A DNA stretch of 64,000 nucleotides, from contig CALNHX010005187.1 in assembly GCA_940337035.1 (NCBI GenBank), positions 47,871 to 111,870 of the forward strand, written 5' to 3'. Numbering within the stretch: the stretch's first letter is position 1; every line of letters begins with the position of its first letter. Below, one piece after another: positions 25,214-32,492 of the stretch. The DNA comes from Agriotes lineatus (lineage: Eukaryota; Arthropoda; Insecta; Coleoptera; Elateridae). The notes under the pieces are model-generated. The model saw nothing but the letters and a program-made list of their open reading frames with translations. It was not told the DNA's origin and ran no database searches. Position numbers and translations under genes: made by a program.

Positions 25214-25876
25214 ATGGAAGCCTTGTTGAAAGCTATTGAGGTAGTTCAGAGTAATAAAGCAAGAAAGCCGCAACCACTGTTCTGTCCGGAACTTCTGAAT
25301 AGTAGGACGTACAAATTAAATAAATCAAGTTCTAAGTACGTCAGTGTAGGGTTTGATTGGAGTTCGCAATTTAACCCAAGTATTATAATACGGGGTGCCA
25401 AAAATGACTGGGTGCAGTTAAATGAATGGGAGTGGACAGCCCTGATTGCAAATCAAGGAGTGATTTCCAACTACTTGTATTCTCTCGACGGTGAGTGGCC
25501 AGCTCTGGAAATAGGAAAGAAGAGGATTGTATTTGAAGCGATCCAGACAAGGAAAATAATCAAATTGGAGGAAGTGGGCTTGTCAGAGGTGCGTTTAGCG
25601 AGCGAAACTGTAGAAGAATTGTGGCGCTTGCAGAAACTCGTGGAAGCGCGATTCGCACAATTAAAAGCGTTACACTTTGAGAGTTTCTATAAAGAAATAG
25701 TAAAGGGTGTAGCAAACCTTTGTGGAGACTGTTTAGTAAATGTATGGTCTGTAGTGGATCAGCTGGAGGAGAACTCTGAAAAGACTGCGTGTATGGTGGA
25801 AGTGCTAACGTTCGCAAGTTCTATGGTAAAGTGCGACATCGAAGTGGAAGCCCTGAGTCGTCAGTTGGCAGTGTAG
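25214..25876 (+). CDS. Conserved 220-aa protein, paralogue A (possible nucleic-acid binder)
   Basis: This 220-aa protein is homologous along its whole length to the 219-aa protein at the other end of the element (43235-43894). Shared landmarks are LLN-x2-(T/S)Y-x-LNKS, VS-G, E-EW, GK-RI-F, VEELW/VAELW, and FE-FY-x-I-x-GV-NL-GD. The KYVSV...WVQLNEWEW segment faintly resembles the PC4/ssDNA-binding fold (a RYVSV strand and an L-x3-QW turn), but this is weak. The C-terminal half is helical. A TATAAC at 25136 or AATAAAAG at about 25157 could be the promoter. The next gene starts two bases after its stop. Confidence 0.75.
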   Translation: MEALLKAIEVVQSNKARKPQPLFCPELLNSRTYKLNKSSSKYVSVGFDWSSQFNPSIIIRGAKNDWVQLNEWEWTALIANQGVISNYLYSLDGEWPALEIGKKRIVFEAIQTRKIIKLEEVGLSEVRLASETVEELWRLQKLVEARFAQLKALHFESFYKEIVKGVANLCGDCLVNVWSVVDQLEENSEKTACMVEVLTFASSMVKCDIEVEALSRQLAV

Positions 25877-25878
25877 TC

Positions 25879-26211
25879 ATGTGGATGAATTATAGAGAGG
25901 CTGCTCGACCGGCTGCAAGAGACGTACCTAGTGCGGTTGAACGATTAGTGAGTTCGTTAAAGGATTTAGCTTTCGAAGCGTCGCACGAAGTCGTATATGG
26001 GTTAGGACGTTCCGGATTCAGTGACGAAGAGTTGTATAAAAAAGAAAAACAGTACAAAAACGGTGCAGCTGTCGGTCAACTATTTTTAGACGGAGCCATA
26101 AATGAAGGCCTCCTTGTAGATTTAATGGATAGTCTTGGCCTAAAATGGCATATGTGTGAAGTAAAAGCCTTTATAGAGAGGAAGGAAAATGAAGAAGAGC
26201 GTGCAGTTTGA
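25879..26211 (+). CDS. 110-aa helical protein, possible death-fold
   Basis: I chose the ATG at 25879, two bases after the preceding stop. The longer in-frame extension overlaps the upstream gene and is not needed. The protein is predicted all-helical. The pattern LVSSLKDLAFEA...LF-x-GAINEGLLVDLMDSLGLKW recalls death-effector or death-domain helices (LF-x2-L-x2-GLL-x6-LL-x2-LG), but no diagnostic residue settles it. It overlaps the PPP1R15-like gene by 23 bp, so the two are probably on one mRNA. With a BIR protein on the same element, an apoptosis adaptor mimic would make sense, but that is speculation. Confidence 0.55.
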   Translation: MWMNYREAARPAARDVPSAVERLVSSLKDLAFEASHEVVYGLGRSGFSDEELYKKEKQYKNGAAVGQLFLDGAINEGLLVDLMDSLGLKWHMCEVKAFIERKENEEERAV

Positions 26212-26413
26212 CGACTCGAAGAATAAGATGTACAATTTGCATACGTGGACGTATGCGTTTCGAGAAGCTCGGAGAGGACGGTGGGAACGAGAAGCTGTGG
26301 ATAGGTTGCGGTTCCATCGGAGGATACTTACTATGGATGAAGTACTGCGAGACGTCTTGTGCGCCGAACATAGGCGAACAATTTATGTAGAGCGCTTTTC
26401 CACTAGTACGTAG
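26189..26413 (+). CDS. PPP1R15/GADD34-like PP1 adaptor (74 aa)
   Basis: The 74-aa product carries a PP1-docking RVxF-type motif, KSVQF, at residues 3-7. It is followed at the right distance by the eIF2alpha-phosphatase signature of GADD34/PPP1R15: W20, then R-x-G-x-WE at 29-33 and DR-x-RF-x-RRI at 38-46. Host PPP1R15 and compact viral mimics (herpesvirus ICP34.5, African swine fever virus DP71L of about 71 aa) use this core to bring PP1 to phosphorylated eIF2alpha and keep translation running during stress. The length is close to DP71L. The ATG is at 26189 inside the end of the preceding gene (23-bp overlap). Function here is inferred from motif order and spacing. Confidence 0.8.
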   Translation: MKKSVQFDDSKNKMYNLHTWTYAFREARRGRWEREAVDRLRFHRRILTMDEVLRDVLCAEHRRTIYVERFSTST

Positions 26414-26484
26414 ATGTTTAATCCGTGTAGTTAAACGGTATATTGTAAACAAATAAAAAAACAATAAAAATTAAAAAGGTTGTT
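26414..26484. terminator. Convergent poly(A) region
   Basis: This AT-rich spacer lies between the rightward accessory genes and the leftward virion module. AATAAA-type signals occur on the plus strand (about 26452 and 26463) and an AATAAAAC on the minus strand near 26480. Confidence 0.45.
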
Positions 26485-26952
26485 TTATTCCATTATGTAG
26501 TGATTATAAATATGATACACGTTAGATAAAGCGCAATAACAAATCGGTTTGGAATGATATAAACAAGCGGGTTGTGATGGGGTGAGGGCCGGCCTTTCTT
26601 CCACTTCGATGATTGGGATGGTAGTAAAGCGGCGTAGAAAAGTTGCCTTTTCTCGACCTTTCACATATATTTCGGTGACACCTTGCAGAAGACGTCGTAA
26701 GATTGCAGGAAACATGTATGCTGGAGTAAATCCCTCATTCCAGTCGATGCAATGGTGATTAGTCATTACCCAGCGGGCTTGTTGTTGTAAATGAGGTGTT
26801 AAGGAATGGAGGGCGAAAGGGGGTTTAAAAATGTGGTGAGATACTGAGGTACCGTCGTAGGAGGCCAATTCTTTTGGGGTAAAGTGCTTATCGGACGTCT
26901 TAAAACCTTGAATATCGATAATGATCTTCATCGTATTAGGTATAGAGAGCAT
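26485..26952 (-). CDS. Conserved arthropod-Polinton protein with DIQGF motif
   Basis: This 155-aa protein has a DIQGF segment near residue 12, F-x-PKELA shortly after, then HHIFKPP, NHH-x-IDW-x-EGF, IYVKG-EK, and a Cys/His-rich C-terminus (C-x-H, C-x-C near 130-142). I recall the same pattern from many insect genomes next to Polinton genes, without a known function. The DIQGF and later H/C residues could be a nuclease-like core, but I cannot assign catalytic residues. The start may be 26952 or the inner ATG at 26931, right before the conserved part. It is last in the leftward virion module, 48 bp after the capsid gene. Confidence 0.7.
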   Translation of the reverse strand: MLSIPNTMKIIIDIQGFKTSDKHFTPKELASYDGTSVSHHIFKPPFALHSLTPHLQQQARWVMTNHHCIDWNEGFTPAYMFPAILRRLLQGVTEIYVKGREKATFLRRFTTIPIIEVEERPALTPSQPACLYHSKPICYCALSNVYHIYNHYIME

Positions 26953-27000
26953 GGTCTAGTTACGCTAAAAGTCGAGGTGCAACTGAAGTGTTTTGCGAAA

Positions 27001-28200
27001 TTACAGTTGTTTAACTGCTTTTGACAATGCGTTGTAAGTAAAAACCCGATCGTGAAGAACGAGACAATACGCAGTTGTGTTGGCTGGCACGTTAGCGGAA
27101 GTTTCAAATTCAACACGAAAAACGACAGCGTTTGCATGAAGGTAGTCTTTTTGATGGGAACAATCGATTACAACAATGGGCGCCTTGTCTGCAAAGTCAT
27201 GGCGGGAGAAGAAGGGCTCATCGATTTTGCTATAATAAGATGATTGAAACTTGGAATACATGTCGTATAATGTTGCGTAATGATTGAGTGCATAATTGTT
27301 ATGTAAATTGTCGTATGGGAATCGTTCGGTGTTCAGATAAACTCGGAAATTAGTAAGACCAATTTTATCGAAATTAGCATTGTCCTTAGCGATTAGCCCC
27401 GAACGACCTGATTGAAACCCTACGATGACATATCTGGGGGTTTGTAATTTTGTGCTTGTAGCGATAGCGTGAGAATGTTGAGTCACAGCATGAACACCGG
27501 GTATGATATGAAGCTGCCAGCTGCGAAATGCGACTTGAGTGTCAATATTTTTATCGATGTATTTGGTCAGGGCTAATTCTTGAGCAAGACCTGGAGTGAT
27601 ATGAGGAACCTTCCAATATAGTTTGTCAATCGTAACTTTAGCCGTCTCCCCTACGGTAGCACTGAATACGGCGTCGGCATCGGTATTGCTGCGAATTAAT
27701 ACGAGTTCTTGTCGAATGTTAAGTATAACTTTACCATAATCTTCAGCGAATCCTAACAGCATTCTCAACGGTATGCAGGCACTAAAGTTACCTTCCTGAT
27801 CGGTAATGGCAGGATCGCCGGCGGCAAACCAACCTGCATTTTGAAGCTTTTTAACGTCAGCGGAACTGTAGGACACATATCCCTTAAGAGTAGACGTAAT
27901 ACCAGGTTTGGTGACAGAGTCGACAACGACGCCATTGATTTCGTATCGGATTTCGCTAAATAAGTGAGCCAAACCATTGTTAAGGAATTTAGCCGTTGTA
28001 ACTTCACCGTTTTCCTTCCGCAACTTTCCCTCTAGGTACAGATAGCTCAGGCCGGGAAGAGTTGACATATCTTCGGGAATTGGAATTCGAATTTCATCGT
28101 TATAGTCAAAACGGTTTGTATACGGTTGATGTGTGTGCAATTGATTGCTAATGATAGAAGTGTCGACGAGGACTCGCTCTCCAATATTTAAAATACTCAT
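27001..28200 (-). CDS. MCP: Major capsid protein (double jelly-roll, hexon-like)
   Basis: The 399-aa product is the Polinton/adintovirus major capsid protein. Size, beta-rich composition and position between penton and the DIQGF gene fit. Recognised conserved stretches are the N-terminal region leading to PIPEDMSTLPGL, a mid-protein AEDYGKV-LN-RQELVL-R, the PRYVIVGFQ-x-R segment that starts the second half, and a C-terminal VEFE-x5-PANTTAYCL-x-HDR. Double jelly-roll proteins form pseudo-hexameric capsomers of icosahedral capsids. It has its own promoter (TATAAG at 28305-28310 and TCAGT at 28275-28279, minus strand). The frame is fully open. Confidence 0.92.
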   Translation of the reverse strand: MSILNIGERVLVDTSIISNQLHTHQPYTNRFDYNDEIRIPIPEDMSTLPGLSYLYLEGKLRKENGEVTTAKFLNNGLAHLFSEIRYEINGVVVDSVTKPGITSTLKGYVSYSSADVKKLQNAGWFAAGDPAITDQEGNFSACIPLRMLLGFAEDYGKVILNIRQELVLIRSNTDADAVFSATVGETAKVTIDKLYWKVPHITPGLAQELALTKYIDKNIDTQVAFRSWQLHIIPGVHAVTQHSHAIATSTKLQTPRYVIVGFQSGRSGLIAKDNANFDKIGLTNFRVYLNTERFPYDNLHNNYALNHYATLYDMYSKFQSSYYSKIDEPFFSRHDFADKAPIVVIDCSHQKDYLHANAVVFRVEFETSANVPANTTAYCLVLHDRVFTYNALSKAVKQL

Positions 28201-28354
28201 TACACTATTGTAAAGCCTAAGGACCGCAAGAAGTCTCTGTTTGCTTTAGTTAGCTGCGTGGCGGACGAAGCCCTACTGATCTTACGAGGGTGTGGGCGAC
28301 GATTCTTATAGGAAGTGAAGCAGGGGCGGTACGGAGTGGTGAATTGAAAACCCA
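28201..28354 (-). promoter_or_regulatory. Promoter of the major capsid gene
   Basis: On the minus strand TATAAG (28305-28310) is followed about 30 bp later by a TCAGT initiator (28275-28279). The predicted leader is about 77 nt. The spacer separates the penton and capsid genes. Confidence 0.5.
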
Positions 28355-29044
28355 TTACAGTTTCTTTAAATGTAATGTTACCGTGACGGTCTCCTTACTA
28401 AAACTGACAGGATTATCCGATTGGTCTAGTATTTTAATAGTTAAGTTAGTGATCTGTTTCGTGCTGATCGGTAGATAGATGACTGGGTTAGGGGTTTCCA
28501 CTATTTTGTACCCGGGTGGTACTATGGGGAAGAATTGGTGAATGATATGGCCGGGCTTACCATTTTTATATGAACCAACGGAGATGTTGCAATGAATAAG
28601 AATCGAGTTGATGTTCAAAATTTTCGTAACATGTTCAGCTGTGTGCCACCTATCTGCAGCATAAACTTTTTTCTCAAAGCCTAACATGTCCCGGATAGTA
28701 TTGTCGCTTTGAAAGTCGATTGGAACGGTGGACTTTATTTCGGTTTTTAAGGTGCTGTTGTTTCCACGTAGCAGTACCTGTTTAACACCCGCATCAGAAT
28801 CGAGTTGGTTATGTAAAAATTCAGCAATGTCCGTAATTTCATATGCTCCCTCCGGTATAATAATAGGAGGTTCTCCAACAAGATGAAATTCATTGTTGGG
28901 AGGTCTAACGTTTGGAATAGTATAGTAGGTTTCGAAACTTAACAATCCCAAGACGTATTCGCTACCATCGTCTAAGAAAATGGGAGGGTCAAAATTTGCA
29001 GTAAGAACAGATGAATCTCCCGTAAGAGTGAATATACTGGACAT
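28355..29044 (-). CDS. Penton / minor capsid protein (single jelly-roll)
   Basis: The 229-aa product is the Polinton minor capsid (penton) protein. It is beta-rich and has the N-terminal pattern LTG-x7-F-PPI-LD-x-YVLGL-FETYYTIPNV, a segment of about 40 residues on finding a stable end state (EGAYEI-DI-FL), and a C-terminal strand pair ending in the last residues. The ATG at 29044 is preferred over an upstream GTG. It follows the protease stop by 15 bp and precedes the capsid gene, the usual order. It would occupy the capsid five-fold vertices. Confidence 0.88.
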   Translation of the reverse strand: MSSIFTLTGDSSVLTANFDPPIFLDDGSEYVLGLLSFETYYTIPNVRPPNNEFHLVGEPPIIIPEGAYEITDIAEFLHNQLDSDAGVKQVLLRGNNSTLKTEIKSTVPIDFQSDNTIRDMLGFEKKVYAADRWHTAEHVTKILNINSILIHCNISVGSYKNGKPGHIIHQFFPIVPPGYKIVETPNPVIYLPISTKQITNLTIKILDQSDNPVSFSKETVTVTLHLKKL

Positions 29045-29059
29045 GATGAAGCGCGACAC

Positions 29060-29452
29060 TTAAACTGACGACAAAAGCGGTTTCGCAAAGTTATATAAGA
29101 ATTTGAGACACAAATGTCCGCATGTGTATGATGCGAGTTTTTGATATCTATTAGAGTTGTACATAATTGTGTTGTTGCTACCGTCGCTACGAAAGTAGTT
29201 TACTAATTCGGGAGGAGGTTGTAAGCGACCTATGCTATCGAAATACAGAACAAATCGATCAGCTTTAACGTAGGCTGTCCAATGTGTGCCAGGTCCAACA
29301 TCATCGTCTAAGTTAGTAACACCACATTCTCGTTGACGAATTTTGTCAGGTAGGGCATCTCGCATAAATATCCCCCTAAAATGGGGAATTTCTAAGCGTT
29401 TAACGTACTGTGCAATATCGATGTTCGTCAACGCTCGGCGTGGTAGCTTCAA
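29060..29452 (-). CDS. PRO: Adenain-like cysteine protease (maturation protease), no ATG
   Basis: The open frame gives about 130 aa from a non-AUG codon (TTG) at 29452. It matches the adenovirus/Polinton maturation protease: ALTN-DI near the start, F-RGIFMRDALP, ECGVTNLDD, catalytic His in PGTHW (57), the acidic residue in YFDS-G (72), Gln (104) and catalytic Cys in the CGHLC-KF segment (111). Homology already begins before the first ATG (residue 30), so initiation there would remove conserved sequence. Upstream in this frame a stop at 29522-29524 is reached without any ATG. The frame is -1 to the preceding PLA2/pX gene, whose last codons contain an in-phase A AAA AAC heptamer, so a frameshift fusion is the likely route. 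The protease would cleave virion precursors. Confidence 0.9.
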   Translation of the reverse strand: MKLPRRALTNIDIAQYVKRLEIPHFRGIFMRDALPDKIRQRECGVTNLDDDVGPGTHWTAYVKADRFVLYFDSIGRLQPPPELVNYFRSDGSNNTIMYNSNRYQKLASYTCGHLCLKFLYNFAKPLLSSV

Positions 29453-30471
29453 CGGTAGTTTTTTGACTGATACGGTCGTAGATATAGCCCTTTTCCTCGA
29501 GCAATGGATTCCATAGCTTTGTTATGTCGCTCTTTTTCCTGGAGATCCTTTTTAGAAGCCTTTGAGTCGCCAACCGCTTTAGCGACTGCTGCAGCACCGC
29601 CTCCGAGAGACCCCAATGCTCCTAATGCAGCAAGTATGGGTACAAGCGGCAATATACCTCCTCTCTTGGGAACAGGTACTACTCTAGAACGAATTCGGCG
29701 TTTCCTTCGCGATTTAAAAACGACCGCCCCTCCAATACGTTTACGCCTACTACACCTTGTACGCTTCCGTTTTCTAGATACCCCCGTACCAAATTTTTGC
29801 GCAATACCGGCAATAGGTAGTGCGCGCTTTCGTTTCCGGGAGACTCTCACACCAACAGTGGGTTGTGTACGCTTCCGTTTTCTAGATACTCCCGTACCAA
29901 ATTTTTGTGCGGCAATAGGTAATGTACGCCTTCGTTTTCGGGGGGCCGTCACACCAGCAGTGGGTAGTGTACGCTTCCGTTTTCTAGATACCCCCGTACC
30001 AAATTTTTGCGCGGCAATAGGTAGTGTACGTCTTCGTTTCCGGGGTGTTCCCATAGCAGCAATGGGTTCTGTACGCTTCCGTTTCCGGGAGACTCCCATG
30101 CCGAGTTTGGTTTTCCCTTTCATAATCCCTGTAACAGCAAGAGCTGCCGCTCTTTCTCCAAGAGTAGAGTCTTTTGCTTTAACGCGTTCCCAAGCTTTCT
30201 GTGCAAGAACTTTATCCGCCGCGTGACGTGTCGAAAGATTGCTGGATTGTGAGTATGCGATGTCGTGTTGCTTGCAAGCCTCGTCCAGAGGGTTTCTTCC
30301 TCGATCACCTCGAGAAAGTCGTTTGTTTAAACGAGTGCCAGGTCCGCAAAACTTGTAACCTGGTATATGTAATTCGAAAGGCAACTTGTCAATAAGGGTG
30401 TTCAACAAACCGCGACCTTTCCGTCTTACGATTCGACGACGACTACGAGTTTTACGTCTAGTATAACTCAT
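29449..30471 (-). CDS. PLA2-domain and pX-like basic virion protein
   Basis: The 340-aa protein has four parts. An arginine-rich N-terminus covers residues 1-20. A viral-type phospholipase A2 domain follows at about 35-100, with calcium loop YKFCGPGT and catalytic D-E-A-C-x2-HD (H69, D70), like parvovirus VP1u. A repeat block (about 115-240) has some seven copies of a (S/P)RKR(K/R)RT motif, recurring as imperfect DNA repeats between about 29750 and 30090. The end is a Gly/Ala-rich hydrophobic stretch with GG-ILPLVPILAALGALGSLGG-type composition, then KGLYLRPY, as in adenovirus pX-like Polinton proteins. Likely roles are endosome escape by PLA2 and DNA condensation by the basic part. It opens the leftward virion module, and the protease follows in the -1 frame. 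Confidence 0.85.
   Translation of the reverse strand: MSYTRRKTRSRRRIVRRKGRGLLNTLIDKLPFELHIPGYKFCGPGTRLNKRLSRGDRGRNPLDEACKQHDIAYSQSSNLSTRHAADKVLAQKAWERVKAKDSTLGERAAALAVTGIMKGKTKLGMGVSRKRKRTEPIAAMGTPRKRRRTLPIAAQKFGTGVSRKRKRTLPTAGVTAPRKRRRTLPIAAQKFGTGVSRKRKRTQPTVGVRVSRKRKRALPIAGIAQKFGTGVSRKRKRTRCSRRKRIGGAVVFKSRRKRRIRSRVVPVPKRGGILPLVPILAALGALGSLGGGAAAVAKAVGDSKASKKDLQEKERHNKAMESIARGKGLYLRPYQSKNYR
29458..29464 (-). promoter_or_regulatory. Candidate -1 ribosomal frameshift heptamer A AAA AAC
   Basis: The minus strand reads A AAA AAC in exact zero-frame phase (codons AAA at 29463-29461 and AAC at 29460-29458). It lies three codons from the PLA2/pX stop (29451-29449). Slippage by -1 enters the protease frame, which is open from here to 29060. 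This heptamer is used at retroviral gag-pro junctions such as that of MMTV. I saw no convincing downstream stem by eye. The alternative is an indel in the six-A run. Confidence 0.65.
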
Positions 30472-30578
30472 CTTAAAGAAACGCTCGTCGAAGAGCGACT
30501 GACGATGTGAAGCTCAAAGGGGTAGATATATACTTAGCACAGCGCGGTTAGAAGCTAGTTCGCCCCCGTCCGAAAACG
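30472..30578. promoter_or_regulatory. Shared bidirectional promoter with palindromic TATA
   Basis: Only 107 bp separate the leftward PLA2/pX gene and the rightward ATPase gene. One near-palindromic GATATATAC (30525-30533) reads as a TATA box on both strands. On the minus strand GTCAGTC (about 30496-30502) lies 30 bp downstream of it. On the plus strand the start would fall near 30556-30560. Both modules may be co-regulated from this core. Confidence 0.55.
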
Positions 30579-31277
30579 ATGAAGAACGTCAAACTTGTGA
30601 AACAAAAATGTTCGCTGCCGGTAGTAAATCATACAGTAAATTCCATGTCACAGAGGTTCAGACGACACGGCACTTTACTGGGTATAGGATGTAAAAGGGG
30701 GTTGATCATTGGTCCTTCCGGCTCTGGGAAAACCAATGCGATGATCAGTCTTTTGGTGCACCGCAATGGGGTGCGGTTTCACAACTTGTATTTGTATTCC
30801 AAAACCCTTGACCAACCTAAATACAAATTTCTGAAGATACTTCTGAAGTCACTAAAAGAAATCGGATTCTACGAATTCAGCGAGGGGTGTGAGGTTATCA
30901 AACCACACGAGGCGAAAGAAAATTCTGTTATTGTGTTTGATGATGTGGCATGCGACACTCAAAGCATAATTAGAGATTATTTTAGTTTCGGACGTCATCG
31001 AAATATAGATTGTTTTTACCTCTGTCAGACTTACTCATCAATCCCGAAACAACTGGTACGAGATAATGCGAATATCATAATCGTATTCCGGCAAGACCAC
31101 ACCAATCTTAAACACATTTACGATGATCATGTAAACACAGACATGTCATTCGAAAAGTTTAAAAACTTATGTTCCCACTGTTGGATCAAAGATCATGGAT
31201 TTTTAGTTGTCGACAAAGAAAGCGAAATCAACGCCGGTCGTTATAGAAAAGGGTTTGACAGTTATTTCACTATATAG
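30579..31277 (+). CDS. FtsK/HerA-type genome packaging ATPase
   Basis: The 232-aa product has Walker A GPSGSGKT at 45-52, Walker B VIVFDD at about 117-122, and a downstream CQTYSSIPK sensor-like region near 160. These are the hallmarks of the A32-like DNA packaging ATPase of Polintons and other double jelly-roll viruses. It pumps DNA into the capsid. The size is normal (about 220-260 aa). The ATG at 30579 is the first after the shared TATA. It is the first gene of the rightward module. Confidence 0.93.
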   Translation: MKNVKLVKQKCSLPVVNHTVNSMSQRFRRHGTLLGIGCKRGLIIGPSGSGKTNAMISLLVHRNGVRFHNLYLYSKTLDQPKYKFLKILLKSLKEIGFYEFSEGCEVIKPHEAKENSVIVFDDVACDTQSIIRDYFSFGRHRNIDCFYLCQTYSSIPKQLVRDNANIIIVFRQDHTNLKHIYDDHVNTDMSFEKFKNLCSHCWIKDHGFLVVDKESEINAGRYRKGFDSYFTI

Positions 31278-31333
31278 GCATGGACCACTGCTGTACAAAT
31301 TATTAGTCTACGAACAACGACAGTAATAGCAAC

Positions 31334-32431
31334 ATGGACAAACGGTTAGTAAGCGATCTTATTAAAGCTAGAAAGGCTGTCAGGCGGAAATATGAAACTT
31401 TAAAAGCAGATATCGCCGAATCTCAGACGGCTCTTGCGGAGCAATTTAAACCAATTTCCCAACCACTCACGGAATTGCTAACATCCATCAAGCAAGAAGG
31501 TGGTCAAACAATACAGCAAGAAGTAGGACCTATGCTGAGAACCATCAAACGACGAGTGTCCACACCATCTATCCTACCCCGTCCGAGAAATGGTAAAACC
31601 CCCGTACGAGCGTCAACCCCCGACATTGCCATTCCCGGACCATCGACTTCAGCGTTGGTAACATCCACACCTAGATTTCTTGACAGAGAAGTATTGTATG
31701 AGAGTTTACCGGATGAGGAGCAACAGGTGGAGGCTCAAGAAGAAGCGGCAATTGAAACTTCGGTAGCAGAGGCTAGGGAAACCGTGCGACAAATGATGGA
31801 ACCGGAAGTTCTAGGGGAATACCTGGAACAGTTCTCAGGGTTAGCTAGAAAATATATCGAGGGAATGATACGAGATACAGAGAGCAAGTACGATCTCCAT
31901 TATGGAGTTCGATGGGACATAGACACTGATAAATTTGCAATTGGAAATAAACAGCTTACTTTTGAGGGTCAGGACATGGTTATTACAGATCACGGAAATA
32001 GAATAGTATACAAAGGCACCCCCGGCTTTTACGAATTAATGTTCTTAAAGAAACCGTTAATTTATACAACCAAAGACCATGAAAATTACTATGACATAGT
32101 GAACCGGTCCGCCGCAAATCGTAAGAACTACGATCCAACCCAAGGGATAAGCGGTAACGCCGGCTCAAAATATATGAAAATAGTACGCCCCCTGGCTACC
32201 TCCTCCGGCATTAGACAACCTACCAGAGCCGCATCGAGAGTGCAGCGTACCGGAAGGGGGTTATTAACAGTAACCAATAAAAAAGTGGAATTTGTTCCTT
32301 GGAAAGATCCAAATTCATTAGTGGATCGTCTGCGCATATTACTAGCCTCTCAGGTAGCGGGGCACACCGGCCATTCCAACGAAATCGTAAGCATCACCCA
32401 AGCTCTGCGAGAAGCAAAAATAATTCACTAA
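31334..32431 (+). CDS. Conserved Polinton protein of unknown function (365 aa)
   Basis: The N-terminal third is helical and charged, probably coiled coil (residues 1-75). It is followed by a low-complexity Pro/Ser linker, an acidic Glu-rich stretch (about 115-150), and a C-terminal domain with YGVRWD, IGNKQL-FEGQD, GTPGFYELMFLKKPLIYT-x-D, NY-D-VNRS, NYDP-x4-GN-G-KY. I recall this C-terminal pattern as frequent between ATPase and integrase in arthropod Polintons. The function is unknown, and a virion structural role is possible. No membrane segment is visible. The gene runs in the same direction as the ATPase, 56 bp after it. Confidence 0.75.
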   Translation: MDKRLVSDLIKARKAVRRKYETLKADIAESQTALAEQFKPISQPLTELLTSIKQEGGQTIQQEVGPMLRTIKRRVSTPSILPRPRNGKTPVRASTPDIAIPGPSTSALVTSTPRFLDREVLYESLPDEEQQVEAQEEAAIETSVAEARETVRQMMEPEVLGEYLEQFSGLARKYIEGMIRDTESKYDLHYGVRWDIDTDKFAIGNKQLTFEGQDMVITDHGNRIVYKGTPGFYELMFLKKPLIYTTKDHENYYDIVNRSAANRKNYDPTQGISGNAGSKYMKIVRPLATSSGIRQPTRAASRVQRTGRGLLTVTNKKVEFVPWKDPNSLVDRLRILLASQVAGHTGHSNEIVSITQALREAKIIH

Positions 32432-32492
32432 GACGAGTACAAAAGCAGAGGACCTATTGAATTACGATCAGAAGGTGTTAGACGATAGAGTA

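Noticed and set aside
25789..26211. Longer form of the 110-aa gene
   Set aside because: The extra 30 codons lie over the end of the preceding gene in another frame and read as out-of-frame sequence.
28355..29059. GTG start for the penton gene
   Set aside because: The ATG at 29044 is a few codons in, and nothing conserved precedes it.
29504..30226. 240-codon plus-strand open frame
   Set aside because: It is the shadow of the PLA2/pX gene, caused by its repetitive basic codons.
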